Source: Isoptericola chiayiensis
GTDB lineage: Bacteria; Actinomycetota; Actinomycetes; Actinomycetales; Cellulomonadaceae
Length of the DNA: 64,000 nucleotides
NCBI RefSeq assembly: GCF_013149805.1
Contig: NZ_JABEZT010000002.1
Location: 434,001-498,000, forward strand
Direction: 5' to 3'
In this document: positions 57,689-64,000 of the stretch, piece after piece
How the letters are laid out: each line of letters begins with the position of its first letter
Numbering within the stretch: the stretch's first letter is position 1
Made by a program: the position numbers and the translations under genes
The notes under the pieces: model-generated
Told to the model about the DNA's origin: nothing
Seen by the model: the letters and a program-made list of their open reading frames with translations, nothing else
Database searches by the model: none

Positions 57689-58088
57689 TCCAACCACCAG
57701 ATGTCGACCAGTACACTGGCGCCCAGAGGCTACGCTACCCACGGCGTTTGCGGACGCGGAGCGCATCGCGCCGGTGAGTCGGCGATTGGCGCCAATACTC
57801 GCTCGGGGCCGGCCGATCGCAGCCGCGAAGGCGCCTGCGGTCAAGTCAACGGCAGTGGTATGCCGATCAGAATTCCTGGTGGGGTCGGGCGCTGAATTGG
57901 GGCCGGCGACTACCTTCCCCCTCCGTTCCTGGGTCACTGGCGGCGGCTCAGGCTGAACTACGTCACGACCCCGACTCGAGGGCTGCGGACTCCGAACAGC
58001 CGACATCCGCTGTTCACCTCCTCATGACGTTTCCGTTCACACAGCAGGGCTACCGTGAACGCATCGTCCATCAGAGGAGGCAGCCCGC
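57689..58088. other. Intergenic region between qatA and the HAD gene
   Basis: No gene is recognised in these 400 bp. For qatA (minus strand) there is CCAGT-AC-ACTGG (57708-57719), a candidate operator, and TAGCGT/TAGCCT elements about 50-60 bp upstream. For the HAD gene, TACCGT near 58051 is a -10 candidate and GAGGAGG lies at about 58074. The island/host junction falls somewhere here, where composition becomes host-like. Confidence 0.5.
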
Positions 58089-58838
58089 GTGACCCCGACC
58101 ATCCTGTTCGACTTCGACGGCACCCTCGCCGTCGGTGACGGCCCCGTGCTCGCGTTCGCCCGGCAGGTCGCGGGTCACGCCGGGCCCGGGTACCTCGAGC
58201 GGGTGATGGCCACGTTGCGCGACCTTGACGCCGGAACGGCCACGCAGTTCCGCGACGGGTACGACGTCGTCGGCACCCTGGCCCGCCAGGACGGCGTCGA
58301 CCCCACCGCCCTCCAGGATGCCTACCTCGCCAGCCGCAGCCTCCTCGGCACGCCCGAGGCACCCGTCGACGCGGCCCCCGGGCTCACCCAGCTCCTGGAC
58401 GCACTCCCCCACGACGTCCGCGTCGTCCTCGCCACGAACGCCCCCGGCGTCGGCGTCGAACGCCTCCTGACCACCTGGGGCGTCCGCGAGCGCTTTGCCG
58501 CCCTGCACTACGACGTCGGCAAGCCCGCCGGACTCACACCGATCGTCGAGGCCGCCCTCGCCGACGGCCCGGTGCTCGCCGTCGGGGACATCGTGGAGAA
58601 CGACCTTGCGCCCGCCACGGCGCTCGGCGCCGCGACGGCGCTGGTCGGCCCCACGGCCGACACGCCGCCGTCCACCGTGACGATGCACGCGCGGACCCTC
58701 GACGCCCTCGCCCTCGACATCACGGCGTGGGCCCACCGAGCCAGCAACACAGCCACCACCGCAGCCCCCACCTCAGCCACCCCCGCGACCCACCCCGAGT
58801 CCGTGCCGACCGGCACGGCCGACTCCCTCGAAAGGTGA
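58089..58838 (+). CDS. HAD-family phosphatase
   Basis: A 249-residue haloacid-dehalogenase-type hydrolase. Motif I is LFDFDGTLA (nucleophile and acid/base aspartates), motif II Thr/Asn in VLATNAP, motif III Lys in VGKPAGL and motif IV GDIVENDL. The cap domain lies between motifs I and II (C1 type). The last 40 residues are a Thr/Pro/Ala tail. GTG 58089 has GAGGAGG upstream. Only 8 bp separate it from phnD, so it heads the transporter operon and may dephosphorylate the imported compound or its product. Confidence 0.88.
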   Translation: MTPTILFDFDGTLAVGDGPVLAFARQVAGHAGPGYLERVMATLRDLDAGTATQFRDGYDVVGTLARQDGVDPTALQDAYLASRSLLGTPEAPVDAAPGLTQLLDALPHDVRVVLATNAPGVGVERLLTTWGVRERFAALHYDVGKPAGLTPIVEAALADGPVLAVGDIVENDLAPATALGAATALVGPTADTPPSTVTMHARTLDALALDITAWAHRASNTATTAAPTSATPATHPESVPTGTADSLER

Positions 58839-58846
58839 CCCTCCCC

Positions 58847-59872
58847 ATGCGCAAGTCCCTGCTCGCTCCCGGCGCCGCCGCGGCGCTCGTCCTCGCGCTC
58901 GCCGGTTGCGCCGGAGCCGACGACGCCGGCAGCAGCGCCGACGCCGACTCGACCGACGCCGGCACCGAGTGGCCCGAGTCGATCACCATGTCGCTGGTGC
59001 CGTCCGTCGAGGGTGAGAACCTCGCCGAGGCGCTCGACCCGCTGACCTCCTACCTCTCGGACGGTCTCGGCATCGAGGTCGAGGGCGTCGTCGCGAACGA
59101 CTACACCGCCACGGTCGAGGCGCTCGGCGCCGACCAGGCGCAGGTGATCATCACCGACGCCGGCTCGCTGTACCAGGCGACCGAGCGCTACGGCGCCGAG
59201 CTCGTGCTGCGCGACGTGCGCTTCGGCGCCACGTCCTACGCGTCGGTCGCGTACACGAACAACCCCGACAAGTACTGCGAGGACGAGCCGGTGCTCGCCA
59301 CCTACGAGGCCAGCGGCATCGAGCTGTCCTACTGCAACGGCCTGGAGGAGGCCGGCGCCGCGGCGACCGGTCAGGGCCCGGCCGCCACCGACGTCTTCGG
59401 CGACCTCGCCGGCGCCGACGTCGCGCTGCAGGCCGCCACCTCCCCGGCCGGCTACCAGTACCCGGTGGTCCTCATGCGCGAGGCGGGCCTGGACACCGAC
59501 GCCGACATCACCCAGATCCCCGTCGAGGGCAACAACAACGCCGTGCTCGCCGTCGCCAACGGCGACGCCGAGGTCGGGTTCGCCTACTGGGACGCCCGCA
59601 CCACGGTCACCGAGGAGGTCCCCGACATCGCCGACAAGGCCGTGGCCTTCGCCTACACCGACATGATCCCCAACGGCGGCGTCGCCGTCACCGACACCCT
59701 GCCCGACGACCTCGTCGCCGAGCTCACCCAGCTCATGGACGACTACGCCGACTCCTCCGACGAGGCCGCCGACGTCATGTTCGAGCTCGTCGGCCTGTCC
59801 GACTGGACGGCCGAGACCGCCGACGACGAGATCGCCCGCTACGGCGAGATCCTCGAGCAGTTCGCCGGCTGA
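58847..59872 (+). CDS. phnD: Phosphonate-type ABC transporter substrate-binding lipoprotein
   Basis: A 341-residue solute-binding lipoprotein. Signal sequence with lipobox LALAGC (cysteine about residue 22). The mature part is of the PhnD/PtxB type: [39 protein letters not shown] and [20 protein letters not shown]. The phosphate-binding loop usually near the Ser/Thr of the first segment is retained as VPSVEG. It lies between the HAD gene and phnC. Ligand could be a phosphonate, phosphite or phosphate ester; sequence alone does not decide. Confidence 0.88.
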   Translation: MRKSLLAPGAAAALVLALAGCAGADDAGSSADADSTDAGTEWPESITMSLVPSVEGENLAEALDPLTSYLSDGLGIEVEGVVANDYTATVEALGADQAQVIITDAGSLYQATERYGAELVLRDVRFGATSYASVAYTNNPDKYCEDEPVLATYEASGIELSYCNGLEEAGAAATGQGPAATDVFGDLAGADVALQAATSPAGYQYPVVLMREAGLDTDADITQIPVEGNNNAVLAVANGDAEVGFAYWDARTTVTEEVPDIADKAVAFAYTDMIPNGGVAVTDTLPDDLVAELTQLMDDYADSSDEAADVMFELVGLSDWTAETADDEIARYGEILEQFAG

Positions 59873-59877
59873 CTGCC

Positions 59878-60705
59878 ATGACTCACGACACCCAGGCGGC
59901 GGAGGCCGGGCACGCCCCGGCCTCCGCCGCGTGGCCGATCCGCCTCGACGGCGTCTCGGTCACCTACCCCAACGGCACCACCGCCCTGCGCGACGTCTCC
60001 CTGGACATCGACGCCGGCGAGATGGTCTCGATCGTCGGCCTGTCCGGCTCGGGCAAGTCGACCCTGATCCGCACCATCAACGGCCTCGTGCCCGTCACCG
60101 CCGGCACGGTGACCGTCGGCCCGCACACCGTCTCCGGTCTGCACGGCCGCCGCCTGCGCGAGGTGCGCGGGCACGTCGGCATGATCTTCCAGGGCTTCAA
60201 CCTGGCCACCCGGGTCGACGTCTACCGCAACACACTGGTCGGCCGGTTCGCCCGTGCCGGGCGGCTGCGCACGCTCCTCGGCGTCACCAGTGCCCGCGAC
60301 CGCGAGGTCGCCCTGACCGCCCTGGACACCGTCGGCATGCTCGACAAGGTCTGGTCGCGGGCGGCAGCCCTGTCCGGCGGGCAGCAGCAGCGCGTCGCCA
60401 TCGCCCGGGCCCTGTCCCAGGAGCCGAGCATCATGCTCGCCGACGAGCCCGTCGCCAGCCTCGACCCGCCCACCGCGCACGCCGTGATGTCCGAGCTGGA
60501 ACGCATCAACGCCGAACGCCACCTCACGGTGCTGGTCAACCTGCACCTGATGGACCTCGCCCGGCAGTACACCCGCCGCATGATCGGGCTGCGCGACGGC
60601 GAGCTCGTCTACGACGGCCCCGCGGCCGAGGCCACCGAGGCCGACTTCGAGCAGATCTACGGCCGCCGCATCCGCCCGCAGGACCGGCTCGGGGACCGCA
60701 CGTGA
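59878..60705 (+). CDS. phnC: Phosphonate-type ABC transporter ATP-binding protein
   Basis: A 275-residue ABC ATPase. Walker A is [10 protein letters not shown]-loop MIFQGFNL, signature [15 protein letters not shown], Walker B SIMLADEP and the switch histidine is in NLHLMDLA. The sequence AARVDVYRN-like [14 protein letters not shown] after the Q-loop is characteristic of PhnC. Its stop overlaps the next start (GTGA). Confidence 0.93.
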   Translation: MTHDTQAAEAGHAPASAAWPIRLDGVSVTYPNGTTALRDVSLDIDAGEMVSIVGLSGSGKSTLIRTINGLVPVTAGTVTVGPHTVSGLHGRRLREVRGHVGMIFQGFNLATRVDVYRNTLVGRFARAGRLRTLLGVTSARDREVALTALDTVGMLDKVWSRAAALSGGQQQRVAIARALSQEPSIMLADEPVASLDPPTAHAVMSELERINAERHLTVLVNLHLMDLARQYTRRMIGLRDGELVYDGPAAEATEADFEQIYGRRIRPQDRLGDRT

Positions 60706-61526
60706 GCCCGGGCACGACGACGGAGCCCGCCACCCGCCTCGACCTCCCGCCGCGTCCGCGCACCTGGCCGCGCCGCACCCTGGTCTTCTCGGCACTGACG
60801 GCGTTCACCGTGGCGACCTGCCTGCCCGCGATCGGCGGCATCGAGATCGACCTGGCTGCCATCGCGCAGAACTGGCGTCACGGCGCGGCCAACCTGTCCG
60901 CGCTGCTGCAGCCCAACTGGTCGTTCGTCCCGCGCACGATCCAGCCGATGCTGGAGACCCTGCAGATGGCGTTCGTCGGCGCCGCGATCGCCGCCGCGCT
61001 GTCCGTGCCGCTCACGTTGTGGGCCGCCCGACCCACCAACCCGAACACCGTCACCCGCACCGCGGTACGCGCCGTCATCAACGTCGTCCGCGCCGTCCCG
61101 GACCTCGTCTGGGCGACCATCCTGGTGGCCATGGTGGGCGTCGGCGCGCTGCCCGGCCTGCTCACCCTCGTGCTGTTCGACGTCGGCATCGTCGTCAAGC
61201 TCGTCTCCGAGGCGATCGATTCCACCGACCACCCCTACCTCGAGGCCGCCCGCGCCGGCGGCGCCACCCAGGGCCGCATGAACCGCGCCCTCGCGCTGCC
61301 CCAGAGCCTTCCGTTGTTCAGCAACCAGTGGCTCTACGCCCTCGAGCTCAACGTCCGCATCTCGGCCATCCTCGGCATCGTCGGCGCCGGCGGCATCGGC
61401 CGGCTGCTCGACGAACGATTCGGGTTCTTCGCCTACGGCGACGTCTCGGTGATCATCCTGGAGATCCTCGTCGTCGTGCTCCTCATCGAGGCCGCCTCGA
61501 ACGTCCTGCGCCGGAGGCTCGCATGA
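60702..61526 (+). CDS. phnE: Phosphonate-type ABC transporter permease, first subunit
   Basis: A 274-residue inner-membrane permease with about six helices. The EAA loop is [20 protein letters not shown], followed by [20 protein letters not shown], the PhnE hallmark. The GTG start overlaps the phnC stop and its own stop overlaps the next ATG (ATGA). Confidence 0.92.
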   Translation: MSPGTTTEPATRLDLPPRPRTWPRRTLVFSALTAFTVATCLPAIGGIEIDLAAIAQNWRHGAANLSALLQPNWSFVPRTIQPMLETLQMAFVGAAIAAALSVPLTLWAARPTNPNTVTRTAVRAVINVVRAVPDLVWATILVAMVGVGALPGLLTLVLFDVGIVVKLVSEAIDSTDHPYLEAARAGGATQGRMNRALALPQSLPLFSNQWLYALELNVRISAILGIVGAGGIGRLLDERFGFFAYGDVSVIILEILVVVLLIEAASNVLRRRLA

Positions 61527-62371
61527 ACGCCGCCCTGGACTCCCGGTCCCGCACCGCCACGTCACGCCCCGCCAGCGAGCGGCCCGTCTTGGCTCTCCCC
61601 CCACGCCCGTCGCGGCTCGGGCAGACCGTCGCGACCGCCGTCGTCGGCCTCGTGCTGCTCGTCTCCGCCGCGACCCTGGACGTCGAGTGGTCCGACCTGC
61701 GCGAGCTGCCCGCCGCCGTGGCCGAGTACGCCGCGCTGATGTTCGCCGACCCGGACTGGTCGCGCCTGCCGCGCGCCCTGTTCGAGATGTGGCGCTCGAT
61801 CTCCATGGCCTGGCTCGGTGCGATGCTCTGCGTCGTCGTGTCGATCCCGCTCGGGATGCTCGCCGCCCACGGCGTCGGACCGGCCTGGCTGCGCCTCGCC
61901 CTGCGCGGGCTCTTCGCCGTCATCCGCGCCGTGCCCGAGGTCATCATCGCCCTCGTGCTGCTCACCGTCACCGGGCTCACGCCGTTCACCGGCGCGCTCG
62001 CTCTCGGCATCGCCGGGATCGGCACGCAGGGCAAGTGGACCTACGAGACCGTCGAGACGCTGCGCGACGGCGCCGCCGACGCCGTGCGGGCCGCGGGCGG
62101 CGGCCGCACCGCCCTCGTCCGCTGGGCCCTGTGGCCCGCCGCCCTGCCCGCGCTGCTGTCCTTCGCGCTGTACCGGTTCGAGATCAACATCCGCATGTCC
62201 GCGGTGCTCGGCATCGTCGGCGCCGGCGGCATCGGCTCCATGCTGGCCAACTACACGAACTATCGTGAATGGGACACGGTCGGCATGCTGCTGATCGTGG
62301 TCGTCGTGACCACCATGGCCGTCGACTCCGTCTCGGGCGCGCTGCGCCGCCGCATCATGGAAGGGGCCTGA
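61523..62371 (+). CDS. phnE: Phosphonate-type ABC transporter permease, second subunit
   Basis: A 282-residue second PhnE-type permease with the EAA-like loop ADAVRAAGGGRTALVRWALW and the terminal [20 protein letters not shown]. It pairs with the first permease to form a heterodimeric channel, a common arrangement. Translationally coupled to the gene before it; the RpiR gene begins 2 bp after its stop. Confidence 0.92.
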   Translation: MNAALDSRSRTATSRPASERPVLALPPRPSRLGQTVATAVVGLVLLVSAATLDVEWSDLRELPAAVAEYAALMFADPDWSRLPRALFEMWRSISMAWLGAMLCVVVSIPLGMLAAHGVGPAWLRLALRGLFAVIRAVPEVIIALVLLTVTGLTPFTGALALGIAGIGTQGKWTYETVETLRDGAADAVRAAGGGRTALVRWALWPAALPALLSFALYRFEINIRMSAVLGIVGAGGIGSMLANYTNYREWDTVGMLLIVVVVTTMAVDSVSGALRRRIMEGA

Positions 62372-62372
62372 G

Positions 62373-63233
62373 GTGACCTGGACCGGCTCGGCCGACGCAC
62401 CGCTGACCGCCCGTATCGTGGCGCTCGCGCCGTCGATGCACCCCGGCGAGCGCCGCGCCGCCGAGGCCATCGCCGCCGACCTAGACGCCGCCGTCGAACG
62501 CACCGCCCAGCAGGTGGCCGACGACGTCGGGGTGGGCCGGGCGACCGTCGTGCGCGCCGCACAGACCCTCGGGTACGAGGGCTACCCGCAGCTGCGCGTC
62601 GCCGTCGCCCGCGAGCTCGCGCTGCGCCCGGCATCGGACGGCTCGCCCGACGGCACCATGCTCGGCGCGGTGCGCGAGTCCGTCAACCGGTTCGCCGCCC
62701 GCCTCGGGCACACCGTGGCCGGGCTGACCGAGGACGGCCTGCAGGAGTTCGTGCGCGTCCTCGACGACGCCCGGCGCGTGCTCGTCGTCGCCAACGGGCT
62801 CTCCTCCCCGCTCGGCCTCGACCTCGTGCTGCGCCTGACGTCCGCCGGCCGGCCCGCCGAGCTGCTGGCCGACGCCCTCGCCCAGCGCATCGCCGCCCGG
62901 CAGCTCGGCCCCGAGGCCGTCTGCCTCGTCGTGTCCGGCTCCGGGGCCAACGAGGCCACGCTCGAGGTGATGCGGGCCGCGCACGACGGCGGCACTCCGG
63001 TCGTGGCGATCACCTCGTTCGCGCAGTCCCCCGTCGCCCAGCTCGCCGACACCGTGCTCGTCGTCCCGCCGGTCAACGAGTCGTTCCGCGACGAGCTGCT
63101 GCACACCTCCCGCGCGGCGCTGATGCTCATGATCGAGGCGCTCGTCGAGGTGCTGGTCACCCGGCGCGGCGAACGCGGACGCGACGCCCGGGCCGCCGTC
63201 CTGCACGAGCTGGGCTCGGCGATCGAGGAGTAG
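62373..63233 (+). CDS. RpiR/MurR-family regulator with SIS domain
   Basis: A 286-residue regulator. The N-terminal HTH_6 domain has TAQQVADDVGVGRATVVRAA, and the C-terminal SIS domain (about 120-270) has VLVVANGLSSPLGLDLVLRL and VVSGSGANEATLEVMRAA. RpiR proteins sense phosphorylated sugars or related phosphate esters through the SIS domain. Its place as last gene of the HAD-phnDCEE operon suggests it senses a phosphorylated product of the imported compound. GTG 62373. Confidence 0.9.
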   Translation: MTWTGSADAPLTARIVALAPSMHPGERRAAEAIAADLDAAVERTAQQVADDVGVGRATVVRAAQTLGYEGYPQLRVAVARELALRPASDGSPDGTMLGAVRESVNRFAARLGHTVAGLTEDGLQEFVRVLDDARRVLVVANGLSSPLGLDLVLRLTSAGRPAELLADALAQRIAARQLGPEAVCLVVSGSGANEATLEVMRAAHDGGTPVVAITSFAQSPVAQLADTVLVVPPVNESFRDELLHTSRAALMLMIEALVEVLVTRRGERGRDARAAVLHELGSAIEE

Positions 63234-63361
63234 CCGACCGCCCTCCGGTCGCCGGGTCGTCGGCGCGGCACCCGGGCGGTTCGCGCGCTGCCCGCCCGTG
63301 CACGGGCTCCGCGACGTACCGTGGAGCCGGGGGGCTTCGGCGACCGGGAGCGAGGTGCTGC

Positions 63362-64000
63362 ATGCGCGACCTCTCGGGTGTTCCACGCCTCCCCCCGTGG
63401 CTCGCCGCCCGGCCCCGGCTGCTGAGCCGCCTCGACGACGGCGCGCCCCTGGCGGTCCTGCGGGGCGCGGGCGGATCGGGCAAGACCACGCTGCTCGCCC
63501 AGTGGGTGACGGCTCACGACGGCGGTGACGAGGCCGTCGTGTGGATCACCCTGGACGCCCAGATCCGGTCGCGGGCCGGGTTCTGGGTGCACGCGCTCTC
63601 CCGCCTGCATCGCGCCGGCCTGGTCGACGACGGCACCTTCTACCGCGAGCTGGTGGCCGTCGCCGACGCGGCCGCCTCCGTGCGCGACGCCATCACCCGG
63701 AGCCTGTCGTCGGCACCTCCGGTGCTGCTGGTGCTCGACGACTTCGCGTCCGCCGGGGACTTCTGGGACGACGTCGGCCTCGACCTGCTGGCCGTCCTGC
63801 AGCGCGTCCGGACGGCACGGTGCGCCGTGGCGGGCCGGTTCCCGACCGTGCTCGAAGGCCCTGCCGCGCGCAGGACGCTCGGCGCCGTGGTCCTCGCCGA
63901 CGACGACCTGGCCCTCACCGTGGACGAGGCGCGCGCCGTCGTGGCGAGCAGCGACGTCCCGCTCGACGACTCCGCCGTCGACCTGCTGCTCCGGTCCACC
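63362..64000 (+). CDS. MalT/LuxR-type STAND ATPase regulator, 3' end off the window
   Basis: The first 213 codons of a large regulator. It opens with PWLAARPRLLSRLDDG, then the P-loop LRGAGGSGKTTLLAQW (about 32-47), TLDAQIRSRAGFW and Walker B VLLVLDDF, the NTPase layout of MalT-family STAND activators. These normally end in TPR-like repeats and a LuxR helix-turn-helix, here beyond the window. ATG 63362 is preceded by GAGCGAGGTG. Its target is unknown; it does not overlap the RpiR operon. Confidence 0.8.
   Translation, partial: MRDLSGVPRLPPWLAARPRLLSRLDDGAPLAVLRGAGGSGKTTLLAQWVTAHDGGDEAVVWITLDAQIRSRAGFWVHALSRLHRAGLVDDGTFYRELVAVADAAASVRDAITRSLSSAPPVLLVLDDFASAGDFWDDVGLDLLAVLQRVRTARCAVAGRFPTVLEGPAARRTLGAVVLADDDLALTVDEARAVVASSDVPLDDSAVDLLLRST

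Larger units (their letters stand above)
52038..58020. mobile_element. Horizontally acquired defence island between metH and the HAD-phn operon
   Basis: Base composition changes abruptly at the metH stop: 25 of 60 bases are G or C in 52021-52080, against 42 of 60 in 51781-51840. Codon use inside is far less GC3-biased than in the flanks. The insert carries DUF4145 and qatD-C-B-A. The flanking metH and HAD genes are intact and in the same direction. No integrase, tRNA, transposase or convincing terminal repeats were found, so the mechanism is unknown and the right edge is placed only approximately between the qatA start and 58088. Confidence 0.75.

Noticed and set aside
57689-58006. N-terminal extension of qatA by about 106 codons
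   Set aside because: The extension is low-complexity Arg/Pro/Ala sequence with no domain and no ribosome binding site, and it crosses the probable promoter. The ATG at 57688 leads directly into the KAP domain.
52038-58088. Attachment sites or terminal repeats bounding the Qat island
   Set aside because: The sequences after the metH stop and before the HAD gene share only short chance similarities (GTGTGA-like). No direct or inverted repeat of convincing length was seen.

Overview
The window is typical high-GC actinobacterial chromosome, most like a facultative member of the Micrococcales (Cellulomonadaceae/Promicromonosporaceae type; inference from gene content, no search was run). Pointers are the block RNA methyltransferase - APC permease - ceoB - ceoC - DUF3159 - OB-fold - DUF3710 - dut - DUF3093 - DUF4193 - suhB, which from memory follows the Mycobacterium tuberculosis Rv2689c-Rv2701c order, plus SepH, GuaB1, DUF5701 and DUF5998, and very many GTG starts. 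pflB at the left edge suggests fermentation. At least 17 genes have a -10-like hexamer 6-8 nt before the start codon, the layout of leaderless transcripts.

Layout. 1-7.6 kb: pflB (partial) and dxs on the minus strand, divergent from guaB1, which is translationally coupled to a CoA-type NUDIX, an APH-fold kinase and DUF1801. A perfect 40-bp inverted repeat (7663-7749) separates this from a PadR regulator and its coupled membrane protein. 9.5-17.3 kb: TetR/hydrolase divergent pair, acnA with an 18-bp palindrome at its promoter, DUF5701, a secreted M14 peptidase, another hydrolase and a small membrane protein. 17.3-28.7 kb: the conserved core block, including a probable potassium module (KimA-like permease with CeoB/CeoC), dut, suhB, sepH and thymidine kinase. 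28.8-39.3 kb: MFS, phosphodiesterase, DUF5998, a GNAT/acyl-CoA-synthetase fusion, a secreted protein, a hemerythrin-domain protein, ParC and a lipoprotein.

39.3-48.3 kb is accessory-looking. A membrane protein gene sits between two direct copies of the lipoprotein/MFS 3'-end junction, with a decayed lipoprotein fragment beside it, so a segment was inserted or duplicated. Then come a DHA2 transporter, a hydrolase, acetyltransferases, a methyltransferase, a YhhN protein, a 60-codon membrane protein that appears to start with ATC, and an SDR/deazaflavin-reductase operon divergent from a TetR gene with two matched operators. metH (48.4-52.0 kb) ends at an abrupt fall in GC.

52.04-58.0 kb is a foreign island holding a complete QatABCD anti-phage system (KAP ATPase, QatB, QueC-like QatC, TatD-like QatD; minus strand, overlapping genes) and a convergent DUF4145 gene. 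It separates metH from a HAD phosphatase that leads a phosphonate-type ABC importer operon (PhnD, PhnC, two PhnE) ending in an RpiR/SIS regulator, with no C-P lyase genes in view. The right edge cuts a MalT/LuxR-type STAND ATPase regulator. No tRNA, rRNA, CRISPR array, insertion sequence or integrase was seen.
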